Shown here piece after piece: positions 7,279 to 15,550 of a DNA stretch of 64,000 bases; the first letter of the stretch is position 1, and every line of letters starts with the position of its first letter. Source of the DNA: Peribacillus kribbensis DSM 17871. GTDB lineage: Bacteria > Bacillota > Bacilli > Bacillales > DSM-1321. The notes under the pieces are model-generated. The model had not been told where the DNA came from. It searched no databases and saw only the letters and a list, made by a program, of their open reading frames with translations. The position numbers and the translations under genes were made by a program. Where the stretch lies: positions 1 through 64,000 of the forward strand of contig NZ_KE387241.1 in the NCBI RefSeq assembly GCF_000430765.1, in the 5' to 3' direction.

Positions 7279-9123
7279 TTACTTTGATATTGTAATATAA
7301 TCAAAGTCGCATTTTTCAGGAGAGAGCAGAGATATAACGTTAACTCCAGGCTCAAGAGAAATCCGGACGATTGCATCCGTCCAGTCCTTCGCCTTATTTA
7401 GTGAAGCGGATGCTTGATGCCGTCCGTTAACATTAATGGACTGAGTCATATTCCTGCTTCCTGTGTTTTTATATTTGATTTCCAGCACATATGCTCCTCC
7501 CTGCTTGACGGAAAGAGGAAACACCAGGGTGCTGTTTTTTTCGGCCGCTGCTATCTGCTGGTTTCCTGCCTCAGGGTCGAAAGCTGGACTGGCTTTTTTT
7601 AGATAGGCTAATTCTGCTTCGTATCTAAATGCCCGGGCTGACTTTGGTATAAGCTCTATCGAATCTACCTCAGTGAAAAGTTTCCCTTTTCCAAGACGGA
7701 TGCTGTCTTGATTTCGGTCCAGCCGGACATCCATTTGGGCATCCCTCCAGGAATCCCAGCCAAAGCTGTCATAAAGCAGCTCGTTCTGTCTTCCATTAAC
7801 CGTCACCAGATGGCTTGCGGTATCTCCCATGCCATTTGAATAACGCACATTCAGGATATAGTCTCCCTTAGGAAGACTTAGATTGTTAAATTCAATATAG
7901 CTGTCTTCATAATCCATTTTCCCTACCTTTGCACCACCCGACGCACTGGAATTGGGGATGATTTCAGCATGATGGATTTGTGCTTTTTCTGCCTCATACT
8001 TATATACAATCCCGGGCTGTGCAGACATAAGCAGTCCATGTGATTCTCCTGAGGGGGCATGCATCCAAGAATCTGCTGGTACAGGGCTTCCAAAGTCCGG
8101 GGAACCATCCTTGTTCCAGCTGAATTCCTGCATCCGTATATTCCGATTCCAGCCTGCCCCTTTAAACTTAGCTGCATGATAGACCATCCAATCTTCCCTT
8201 CCATCCGGTGACTTCACAAAGCTGCCATGCCCGGGGCCGTACACATTAAGCGCCGGATTGCTTTTAAATACAGGCTGCCGGCTTTTAATCCAGGAGGATT
8301 GAATCAATGGATCCTTCCCTTTTAGCGACAGCATGCCAAAACAGTAATCATCTGTCCAGCTTCCGCTTGCTGAGTAAATAAGGAATACCTGGCCTTTATG
8401 ATTTTTAAGAATTTCCGGACCCTCATTTATAAGCGGATTACCTTTCTTCTCCCAGTCCAGCTCTGGACGCGAAATTTGTGCTCTTTTCCCGCTGATGGTC
8501 CAAGGGTTTGCCATTGGAGCGATGTACAAGTTCTGGCTTATATTCTCATCGCCTTCCCAGCCTGACCAAATAAAATATAATTTGCGGTCCAATTCCAGTA
8601 CAGTGCCATCTATTGCCCATTTATCGCTTGGATCGGATAATTTCCCAAAGCTTGTCCCTTTAGGATAATGATAGGGGCCCATTGGATCAGAGCCATCAGA
8701 TTCAAGCACATACATTCGCTGCTTGCCCATATCACCGTCAGAAGCAGCAAAATAAATGTACCATCGTCCTTCCAGATAATGAAGTTCTGGCGCCCAAATA
8801 TTGGCTCTGTTCGGATCACTGGCCCCAGGGCTCCAGACCACCTTTTTTTCACCAGAATTAAGGTGAGTTAAGTCCTTTGATTTCCAGACTGTAACATTAT
8901 TTCCCGTTGTCTGTGTGTAATAATAAAAGCCGTCTGAATGCTTGATTACCCACGGATCTGCTCCATCCCCCATAATAGGATTTTTAAAAGTTTTTTGCTC
9001 ACCGGAGTTCAAGTTTTGATTTTCCGGCACTTTTGCTTTTGCTGAATCTGCAGACATAAAAAGTGGATTCATTGTAAGAAGGACAATGGCTGCAACGAAA
9101 ATACCTGCCGCTTTTAGTTTCAT
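7279..9123 (-). CDS. Secreted GH43 glycosidase with two C-terminal carbohydrate-binding-like modules
   Basis: 614-residue exported enzyme, probably an arabinan- or xylan-side-chain hydrolase. Residues 1 to about 27 form a signal peptide. The five-bladed GH43 domain covers about 45-365, with candidate catalytic residues Asp56 (GDGADPW), Asp172 (AIDGT) and Glu234 (NEGPE). Two CBM6-like modules follow at about 385-500 and 505-614, each opening with a YEAE motif. The ATG at 9123 is set by AGGAGG at good spacing. The promoter region contains a second dispersed repeat (9148-9246). The gene stands alone, without transporter or other sugar genes nearby, so the physiological substrate is unknown. Confidence 0.85.
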   Translation of the reverse strand: MKLKAAGIFVAAIVLLTMNPLFMSADSAKAKVPENQNLNSGEQKTFKNPIMGDGADPWVIKHSDGFYYYTQTTGNNVTVWKSKDLTHLNSGEKKVVWSPGASDPNRANIWAPELHYLEGRWYIYFAASDGDMGKQRMYVLESDGSDPMGPYHYPKGTSFGKLSDPSDKWAIDGTVLELDRKLYFIWSGWEGDENISQNLYIAPMANPWTISGKRAQISRPELDWEKKGNPLINEGPEILKNHKGQVFLIYSASGSWTDDYCFGMLSLKGKDPLIQSSWIKSRQPVFKSNPALNVYGPGHGSFVKSPDGREDWMVYHAAKFKGAGWNRNIRMQEFSWNKDGSPDFGSPVPADSWMHAPSGESHGLLMSAQPGIVYKYEAEKAQIHHAEIIPNSSASGGAKVGKMDYEDSYIEFNNLSLPKGDYILNVRYSNGMGDTASHLVTVNGRQNELLYDSFGWDSWRDAQMDVRLDRNQDSIRLGKGKLFTEVDSIELIPKSARAFRYEAELAYLKKASPAFDPEAGNQQIAAAEKNSTLVFPLSVKQGGAYVLEIKYKNTGSRNMTQSINVNGRHQASASLNKAKDWTDAIVRISLEPGVNVISLLSPEKCDFDYITISK

Positions 9124-9147
9124 AGAATCTTCCTCCTGTTTTATAGA

Positions 9148-9246
9148 TTGGCTGTTTTCGCAAACTGCTTTGGAACAAGGTGGTTGATTTAACAATGAGA
9201 TCCCCTCTCAGAACTCTTTATAAAACAACAATCTTTTAGAAAAGAG
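9148..9246. repeat. Dispersed repeat family 2, copy A
   Basis: Shares TTGGCTGTTTTC, CTTTGGAA, AAGGTGGTTG and ACAATCTTTTAGAAA-type blocks with 52308-52390. This copy carries an extra stretch of about 28 bp in the middle. It lies in the 5' region of the GH43 gene. Confidence 0.5.
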
Positions 9247-9319
9247 CCTATAGATTTTTAATTTCCATCTCATTAATGATAGCGCTGTCATTTATTGTAT
9301 TCCATAAGCCAATTCTCCT

Positions 9320-9396
9320 AAAAAAAGAGCAGTTTCAGTTCTTAATAACCTGGTAACCAGCCCAGCCGTCCTCTATCAATCAACCCTGCTCTTTTT
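9320..9396 (-). terminator. Wide-loop terminator behind the hydrolase gene
   Basis: On the minus strand AAAAAGAGCAG (around the stop codon) pairs with CTGCTCTTTTTTT, with a small inner hairpin CTGGTTACCAG. The 3' arm provides the T run. Confidence 0.55.
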
Positions 9397-10278
9397 CTTA
9401 GTCAATCTCCCGAACCGATTCATTCCTTCTTCCAGATGATCCAAAATCTTTATCCTATGATCCAGAATCATAAAATGTCCTTTATGCGGTATCAAAAACA
9501 GATTTGCTCTCTTATATTCATTTTTTAAGAAAGAGGAAGCGGCATGAGTGGAAAACAGGTCTTTTTCTCCCTGCCAGATCGTCACAGGAAAATAGCTGTC
9601 TTCTGGATATTCAAGAACAGCTGAACAAACCGCAGACAGTTCATCATAAAGATGGCGGCCCTTAAGCCGGCTTACGTCTTTGACCGCCTGGTTAAGCAGT
9701 TCTTTTACTTCAGAAGCGGGGGGGATGGGGTGACCGGAAGCATCGGAAACCGATAAACTCAGTCTCTTTTTTAATTTTCTGGCTATCCATCTGCTTATTA
9801 GTTTAGCTGCTTTACTTGAAAATGCCGGAGCCTTCTCTATCAGCCAATTCACACATTTCCAACTAATTGGAAGGATAGACTTGACCCTTTTTAAACCAAT
9901 TGGCAATGTACTTCCTATAAGAGTCAAACTCCTGATTTTTGATGGATACCGGTTGGCAAATGCCTGAGCGAATAGCCCTCCCGTTGACCATCCGGCAATC
10001 GAGAAGGCTGACAGCTTAAGAGAATCCGCCAGTTCCAGCAGATCTTTCGCATAATCATGAAGATCATATCCGGAAAATAAGCTGGATTTTCCATAACCAG
10101 GTCGGTCTGGCGCGATTAAATAAAGATTTCTCCTGGTTAGTTCTTCTTCCATTTCAAACATGATTGGCGAGGACGAACCAAAGCCATGCAAATAAACAAT
10201 TGGTCTGTTCTGCTGGTTTCCAATCAGAAAATACGATAAAGTACGGCCATCCCGAAGCCTCAATAGTTTTTGTTCCAT
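9376..10278 (-). CDS. Alpha/beta hydrolase
   Basis: 300-residue soluble hydrolase. The nucleophile elbow is GWSTGG with Ser98, the oxyanion region is HGFGSS (31-36), and the likely remaining triad members are the Asp in WQGEKDLFS (about 245) and the His in HKGHFM (about 268). A helical cap lies between about 125 and 215 with many Lys and Arg. No signal peptide is present. The family covers esterases, lipases and C-C hydrolases, so the substrate cannot be named. The ATG at 10278 follows a G-rich ribosome site; an in-frame TTG 21 bp upstream has a weaker site. Confidence 0.8.
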   Translation of the reverse strand: MEQKLLRLRDGRTLSYFLIGNQQNRPIVYLHGFGSSSPIMFEMEEELTRRNLYLIAPDRPGYGKSSLFSGYDLHDYAKDLLELADSLKLSAFSIAGWSTGGLFAQAFANRYPSKIRSLTLIGSTLPIGLKRVKSILPISWKCVNWLIEKAPAFSSKAAKLISRWIARKLKKRLSLSVSDASGHPIPPASEVKELLNQAVKDVSRLKGRHLYDELSAVCSAVLEYPEDSYFPVTIWQGEKDLFSTHAASSFLKNEYKRANLFLIPHKGHFMILDHRIKILDHLEEGMNRFGRLTKKKSRVD

Positions 10279-10346
10279 CACTCGAAAGCCCCCCGCCAAG
10301 TTTCAGATACCCTAACTGATTAATTCCCTTTTCAAGCATGAAGAAA

Positions 10347-10370
10347 CCCTGTTCATTTGAAAGAACAGGG
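10347..10370 (-). terminator. Hairpin after motAB
   Basis: CCCTGTTC pairs with GAACAGGG. The T tract on the minus strand is short (TTTCTTC), so termination may be partial. Confidence 0.5.
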
Positions 10371-10401
10371 CCGGTACTTTTATGGTATACTTTTATGGTA
10401 T

Positions 10402-11172
10402 TTATTGATTATTCTCATTCGGCATGATTAAAATCTCCACGCGCCTGTTCTTTGCGCGGCCTTCTTCAGTGGAGTTGGATGCAACAGGCTTAAATTCTCC
10501 ATATCCCTTTGCGCTGAACCACTGCGGTTTTAGTTTTGGGTTTTCCAGCAGGATTTTCATGAAATTCACTGCCCTCATAACACTGAGGTCCCAATTGGAA
10601 TCAAATTGAGAAGTGCTGATCGGCATATTATCTGTATGACCGCTGATCACCACGCTTCGCGGAGGATTCATGACCAAAAGGCCTGAAATCTCACTTGCGA
10701 GCTTTTGGTCCTCCGGCCTGATATCAGCGGTCCCAGAGTTGAACAGAACTTTATCACTGATCGTGACAAGAAGACCTTCGTCTGTAAGTTTAGTTGCAAG
10801 TCTTCCTGTCAGGTTTTTCTCCTGAATATATGCATTCACCTTTTGCTGAATTTGGGAAAGCTCCTTCTGATCCTCTTTGCCCAGTCCGCCTTTATCCTTC
10901 TGCTGGTTATTATTATCTGCATCATTTTTCCTGTCCAGATTTTCTTTCTGTCCCTCTGGCACAGGGCTGGGATAATCCAGGACCCCGGTTCCCCCGGTGA
11001 ACACATCATTGAAGGCTTTGGAAATCAGCTGAAACTTTGCAGCATCCACTGAGCTCATGGCAAAAAGAACAATAAATAAAGCAAGGAGTAATGTCAGAAG
11101 ATCCGCATATGGGATAAGCCACGACTCGTCTACATGGTCTTCATGATGCTGTTTCTTCTTTCGTTTAGGCAT
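10402..11172 (-). CDS. motB: Flagellar motor stator protein MotB
   Basis: 256-residue stator subunit that anchors the motor to peptidoglycan. A basic N-terminus precedes one membrane span (about 20-42) containing the proton-binding Asp24 in PYADLLTLLL, then a linker rich in Asp, Asn and Lys (about 65-110), then an OmpA-like peptidoglycan-binding domain (about 130-250, with SGHTDN and NRRVEI). The presence of Asp in PYADLLTLLLALFIVLFAMS and the pairing with MotA fit a proton-type MotAB rather than a MotPS sodium stator, though ion choice is inferred. It overlaps the end of motA by 8 bp, indicating translational coupling. Confidence 0.93.
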   Translation of the reverse strand: MPKRKKKQHHEDHVDESWLIPYADLLTLLLALFIVLFAMSSVDAAKFQLISKAFNDVFTGGTGVLDYPSPVPEGQKENLDRKNDADNNNQQKDKGGLGKEDQKELSQIQQKVNAYIQEKNLTGRLATKLTDEGLLVTISDKVLFNSGTADIRPEDQKLASEISGLLVMNPPRSVVISGHTDNMPISTSQFDSNWDLSVMRAVNFMKILLENPKLKPQWFSAKGYGEFKPVASNSTEEGRAKNRRVEILIMPNENNQ

Positions 11173-11956
11173 CTTCTTTCACTTCACCTTCAAGCAAGTT
11201 CTTTCTTTCCCCTGCCGGCAGATAAGAAATCAGCTTCTGCTCGATCGTCCTCGGTGCTTCACCTTCCAGAATGGACAGGATTCCCTCAACCATCATTTGT
11301 TTGACCCTGATCTCAGCTTTTGACTTTCTCTTTAGCTTATTCGCAAAAGGATGCCAGAGCATATATCCTGTAAATATACCCATTAGGGTTGCGACAAAGG
11401 CCGCGCTGATTGCATGACCCAATGCTTCCGTATCATTCATATTACTTAAAGCAGCAATTAATCCGACTACTGCCCCCAGTACGCCAAGAGTAGGGGCATA
11501 AGTACCGGCCTGGGTGAAAATGGCCGCTCCGCCTAAGTGCCGTTCCTCCATCGCTTCAATTTCCTCTGATAGAATATCCCTGATATAGTCCGCACTCTGT
11601 CCTTCTACAGCTAAATTCAGTGCATTCTTTAAGAATGAGTCTTCCACATCCTCAGAAATGGCTTCAAGAGCGAGAAGTCCTTCCTTTCTTGCTACCTGTG
11701 CCCATTCTGAAAATGTCTTAATGACTTCCCTCTCCGAGATGAATTTACTTTCGGTAAACAATATCTTAAAGAGCTTTGGGACCCTTTTTATATCACTTGC
11801 AGGAAATGCTATGACTACCGCAGCCATAGTTCCGGCCACGATAATTAAGATAGCCGCCGGATTTGCAAGTGCCGCCGGGCTGACCCCCTTTAAAACCATT
11901 CCGACACCTATGGCTATAAGGGCAAGTATTATTCCGATTATTGAAGTTTTATCCAT
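11165..11956 (-). CDS. motA: Flagellar motor stator protein MotA
   Basis: 263-residue membrane protein with four spans (about 3-23, 30-50, 145-170, 180-200) and a large cytosolic loop between spans 2 and 3. It pairs with MotB to conduct ions and drive rotation. The loop carries the charged EEIEAMEERH segment expected at the rotor interface region. The ATG at 11956 has AGGTGG at 5-bp spacing; the GTG at 11965 lies inside that ribosome site and is rejected. First gene of the motAB operon; no other flagellar genes are in the window. Confidence 0.93.
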   Translation of the reverse strand: MDKTSIIGIILALIAIGVGMVLKGVSPAALANPAAILIIVAGTMAAVVIAFPASDIKRVPKLFKILFTESKFISEREVIKTFSEWAQVARKEGLLALEAISEDVEDSFLKNALNLAVEGQSADYIRDILSEEIEAMEERHLGGAAIFTQAGTYAPTLGVLGAVVGLIAALSNMNDTEALGHAISAAFVATLMGIFTGYMLWHPFANKLKRKSKAEIRVKQMMVEGILSILEGEAPRTIEQKLISYLPAGERKNLLEGEVKEDA

Positions 11957-12127
11957 AATGCCCACCTGTCTTTATTAGTCGTTTTGTTTCTTCACTTATA
12001 TATCGGCCTAAAAAAGAAAATAGTGAGCAGTTTCCGCATTTTTTCATGCGCAATTATGGACAAAAAATGAATGGAGGCTTCTTCAGAACTGGAACTCTTA
12101 TTCTTAGTGAGACGAAAAAAGAAAAAA

Positions 12128-12169
12128 GAGACTGGCGCCTCCCTTCTCTATTTGGGCGATTCCAGTCTC
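12128..12169 (-). terminator. Terminator of the DUF1992 gene
   Basis: GAGACTGG pairs with CCAGTCTC, extended by a GCGCC/GGGCG-type inner pairing, and is followed on the minus strand by TTTTTTCTTTTTTC. Confidence 0.8.
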
Positions 12170-12183
12170 CTTTGCGGATACTT

Positions 12184-12594
12184 TTATTTTTTCGGGTGAG
12201 ATCTTGAAAGATCCCCGTTCCCGCCTATCCTGCTGTAAACTTTATCACCATACTGCCGAAAGGCTTTGGAATGGGATGATTCTCTTTTTTCCATGACCTT
12301 CCCAAACTGCAGAAGCTTTTCATTCAATTGCGTTGAAAGTCTAGCCTTCTCATTTTCATCATCACAATTAGCCATTAAATCCTCTATATTGATCAGCTCT
12401 TTTCTGATTTTATCTTCTTCGGACTTAAGCATGCCGGCGTTTTTCATCATTTTATACGCCATTCTCATGCTCTCAGGAATAGAAGAAAGATCTTCGAGCT
12501 CTAACGGTTTACCCAGACCTGAAAGATTTTTAAATTCACCCTCGCTGATGGCTTTTTTGATTTTATCCTCTGCTATCAGATGAGCTATATCCAT
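12184..12594 (-). CDS. DUF1992 (DnaJ-homologue subfamily) protein
   Basis: 136-residue soluble, highly charged, helical protein. The motif GEFKNLSGLGKPL at about residues 19-31 is the DUF1992 signature, which in eukaryotes is found in the J-domain protein DNAJC28; there is no J domain here. Function is not established. GAGGGGG sits at good distance from the ATG at 12594. It is monocistronic with its own terminator. Confidence 0.8.
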   Translation of the reverse strand: MDIAHLIAEDKIKKAISEGEFKNLSGLGKPLELEDLSSIPESMRMAYKMMKNAGMLKSEEDKIRKELINIEDLMANCDDENEKARLSTQLNEKLLQFGKVMEKRESSHSKAFRQYGDKVYSRIGGNGDLSRSHPKK

Positions 12595-12878
12595 GTGAAT
12601 CCCCCTCGCACCAAAATATAAAAGAATAGTCCTCCATGGCCAAGAATTCAGCCCCTTTCACCTACTATATCGCAAAAAAGCAAAAATACACCTTTCCTTT
12701 CTTATTCGGTGTGGAATTTCGTTTGTTCAGATACTTGGACCCATTATGAAACGGCCTTCTTTATCAGCTCTTTTACTTTTGCATCGTTTTTCCATATATA
12801 GCCTTACGTTAGAACGTTAATAATAATGCACACAGAGGAGCAAACTGACTAATATCAAACATCAAAGGAGGAATTCCC

Positions 12879-13049
12879 CTGGCACGCGGCAAATCATTCG
12901 ATCATAAGAAAAAGGGTCATCCCGGAGATTTTCCTGATCACAGTCCCGCCCTTCCAAAGGACAAAACCCGGAATTTTGAAGAAGTTGAGGATATCGTTAC
13001 TTATGAAGCCTTTAAAAACCGAGTAAAAACTGGAGAAAACGAACAATAA
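12879..13049 (+). CDS. Small hydrophilic protein with a CTG start
   Basis: 56-residue product not recognised by family. The reading frame is opened only by CTG at 12879, preceded by AAAGGAGG at 12864-12871 with 7-bp spacing; there is no ATG, GTG or TTG between the previous in-frame stop (12846) and the ribosome site. The protein is very polar: a basic His/Lys-rich N-terminus (FDHKKKGHPGDFPDHSP) followed by an acidic helix (NFEEVEDIVTYEAFKNR). A bidirectional terminator follows 8 bp after the stop. The ACGTT-AG-AACGT inverted repeat near 12809 may be regulatory. Small size and composition would suit a spore or stress protein, but that is a guess. Confidence 0.6.
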   Translation: MARGKSFDHKKKGHPGDFPDHSPALPKDKTRNFEEVEDIVTYEAFKNRVKTGENEQ

Positions 13050-13057
13050 ATATTTTG

Positions 13058-13083
13058 AAAGCAGGCTTTTTTGGGCCTGCTTT
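13058..13083. terminator. Bidirectional terminator
   Basis: AAAGCAGGC pairs with GCCTGCTTT (13058-13066 with 13075-13083) between convergent genes. Confidence 0.75.
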
Positions 13084-13086
13084 CCT

Positions 13087-13662
13087 CTATTCCTGTGACA
13101 TCATCCATATTCCAACGGCAGCAGTCTCTCCTGCATTTTTAAAGCTGTGAGGCAGCGTGCTGTCAAACATAATACTGTCTCCCTCCTGGAGAGTGTATAC
13201 CTCATCTCCCACAGTGACTTCCAGGATTCCCTGAAGAATATAGCCGCATTCCTCCCCGTTATGGAACATAAGGGGCTGGTCCTTTGTATGTCCTTCTTCA
13301 ATAATCATCTTAAAGAATTTTTGCTTTTTCCCTGTGCCCGCAAAAAGCATTTCATACCATACATCAGGCCGGGATAATTGAAGCCGGGAATGACCTCCCT
13401 TTCGGATAATCTGCACCCGATCATTCTTCGGCTCTTGAAAGAAAGAAAAAACATCCACCTCTAAATGGCAGCTGAGTTTCCAGAGCGTTTCAAGAGATGG
13501 AGCAGCCATCCCCCGCTCAATCTGGGAAATCAAACTCTGGCTGACACCGATCAATTCAGCCAGCTTATCCGTCGTCAAACCCTTGCTCTTCCTAAAAGCA
13601 CGAATCTGCTTGCCAATCAGCTCCTTGGGGAGGTCTGCAGGTTTTTCAAGCTTGCTTTCCAT
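13087..13662 (-). CDS. XRE-cupin transcriptional regulator
   Basis: 191-residue DNA-binding regulator. An XRE-type helix-turn-helix occupies about 15-70 (TTDKLAELIGVSQSLISQIE) and a cupin_2 ligand-binding barrel about 105-190, the PuuR/HipB-like arrangement typical of regulators of amine and amino-acid catabolism. The ATG has AAGGGGGAG upstream. Its first 17 bp overlap the end of the RocB gene, so the two are translationally coupled and it very likely senses a metabolite of that pathway. The target sites are not identified. Confidence 0.87.
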   Translation of the reverse strand: MESKLEKPADLPKELIGKQIRAFRKSKGLTTDKLAELIGVSQSLISQIERGMAAPSLETLWKLSCHLEVDVFSFFQEPKNDRVQIIRKGGHSRLQLSRPDVWYEMLFAGTGKKQKFFKMIIEEGHTKDQPLMFHNGEECGYILQGILEVTVGDEVYTLQEGDSIMFDSTLPHSFKNAGETAAVGIWMMSQE

Positions 13663-15313
13663 AGAGAACTCCCCCTTTTAAAACAGATAAGACCGCAAAC
13701 TTTAAGAGCCCTGGAGCCGCAGTGAGGGAAAAAGGAAGCTCCAGTCTTTCTGTCCGCTTATGTGCATCCTTTCCGTAGGGACCGATATTAATGGCTGGAA
13801 TATTCAGGTCCTTTATGACAGGCAGAGGCAGGTCATAGCCTCTTCCGTACAGCGGCATTTCCTTTTCCAGCGAGGGAATGACTTCATCTGCATCCATCAG
13901 CCTGCAGTAGCAGATATCGGATAAACCCTCAAAATAGTTTTTTAGCTTCACTTCCTCATTATAGGTATACCTGGCATGATCAATCAGCTCCCCAGCCATC
14001 TCTAATAGCCTCTCTTCCTTTGGGCTCATTTTATCCAGGTAGATATGAGGGTAATAAGGAGGAGCAAACATAATCAGATAAAAAGGGGCAAGATCCGGAA
14101 AAAAACTGCTGATTCCCCTGGCAATTTCTACAGTAAGCTGCCTGTAGTCCATATCAGCCGAAGTCTTCATTTGCAGCAGGCTGTCCATTTTTTCGGCAAA
14201 AGGATCGCCGTGCCTCTCCAATCCAAGCGCATAGAGATCTGAATACGTATAGACCCCTGGCTTTAACCCTGCCAATTTCTCATTCAACGGAAGGCGGTCC
14301 TCCTGATAGGCCTCTGCGATCCTTTGAAATATTTCTTCAGAGCTTTCCCTTGCTGCCATGACAAGTTTATCCATTACGGTCTGCGGACTCTGCTTCAGGG
14401 TTAAGATGTTGTATAAAACATACGCGTCTGTTGGTGTCTGTACATTATAGGCATCCTTAAGATCTGTAATCTTCAGGGAGGTCGGCCTTGGGTTTCGCTC
14501 ATACCCCTCCTCTTCCTTAAAATAAGCAGAGAGCTCGATTTTATTGGTGACTGCAGCTGCCATCCACGAGGCATTCACGCCTTCAAGAGGCTCCCCCACA
14601 TGCGTTTCCTTCCCGCTGCAAAAAATCAGCGGCAGAAGTTTTCCGACAGAACCTAGATACATGTATTTAGATTGGTCGCCAGGATAGCCTGCAAAGCTGG
14701 GTTCACTGCATATGCAGACTTCATAGTCCAGGCCCAATTCTTCCTTCAGCCTATGCAGCAGCCGGATTCCCTCAAACATTCCTTCAGAATTTCTCTCTTC
14801 ATCCGGGACCGCCAGCAGCAAAACATTACCTGCAAAATCCATTTCCTGAACCAGCTCGGAAAGAAGGGCGATTTGCAAGGCAAGTCCCGCCTTCATATCC
14901 ATGATTCCTCTGCCAAACAGCCAATTACCCGACTCCAGGTCCTCCCTTACTTCAGGAGGCAGAGGTTCAGATAAGAGCCTGGCTGTATATTCATCCGGCT
15001 TAAATGCCAGAGGCTTCAAATATCCATAATCCTCGATTCCAACCACATCAAAGTGGCTTAATAAAACCACAGTCTTGGAGGAATTCCCATTTCCCTTGAA
15101 CAAGGCAGCCGCCATATTTCTTTTAAGAGAGTCATTCAGGAGAGCTTCTTTATACAATTGATCTGGATGATCTTGAAAATAGGGGATTTCTCTTAAAATA
15201 GCCAGAATTTCATCTGCCATATCTATTTCCTGGCTTGATCCTGATATACTCGGAACTTTGACCAGCCTTTTGATCAATTGCAGGATACCTTCCTCATGAT
15301 TCCAATGTTTCAT
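13646..15313 (-). CDS. rocB: RocB-like M20 family metallohydrolase
   Basis: 555-residue cytosolic protein related to B. subtilis RocB of arginine catabolism (566 residues), whose exact reaction is unproven. M20 features are present: His87 and Asp89 in SHFDVVG, GRGIMDMKAG near 148 with the bridging Asp, and the Glu pair in PDEERNSEG near 182. A dimerisation/lid domain lies about 215-330. AAAGGAGGGAG precedes the ATG at 15313. Unlike the rocABC operon, no other arginine genes are adjacent; instead the XRE-cupin regulator overlaps the 3' end. The N-deacylase-like chemistry is inferred from the fold. Confidence 0.85.
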   Translation of the reverse strand: MKHWNHEEGILQLIKRLVKVPSISGSSQEIDMADEILAILREIPYFQDHPDQLYKEALLNDSLKRNMAAALFKGNGNSSKTVVLLSHFDVVGIEDYGYLKPLAFKPDEYTARLLSEPLPPEVREDLESGNWLFGRGIMDMKAGLALQIALLSELVQEMDFAGNVLLLAVPDEERNSEGMFEGIRLLHRLKEELGLDYEVCICSEPSFAGYPGDQSKYMYLGSVGKLLPLIFCSGKETHVGEPLEGVNASWMAAAVTNKIELSAYFKEEEGYERNPRPTSLKITDLKDAYNVQTPTDAYVLYNILTLKQSPQTVMDKLVMAARESSEEIFQRIAEAYQEDRLPLNEKLAGLKPGVYTYSDLYALGLERHGDPFAEKMDSLLQMKTSADMDYRQLTVEIARGISSFFPDLAPFYLIMFAPPYYPHIYLDKMSPKEERLLEMAGELIDHARYTYNEEVKLKNYFEGLSDICYCRLMDADEVIPSLEKEMPLYGRGYDLPLPVIKDLNIPAINIGPYGKDAHKRTERLELPFSLTAAPGLLKFAVLSVLKGGVLYGKQA

Positions 15314-15550
15314 GTGGAACTCCCTCCTTTTATTAATGTTGTTAATTTTTTTATTAATACTGTTTCTATCATTATATAAAAATTCTAAACATTCAATCAT
15401 TATTTTCTGACATAAAAGAAGAATATTGTCCGGGAAATATGTCTTTTTGTGAAAATGCTCCTTCTCTTTTCTTTTTCTTTTCTGTATTGTCAGTCATATT
15501 TCAAACAAGGTAAGATGGTAAGGGTAAATACAACGAAATGGAGAAACTGT

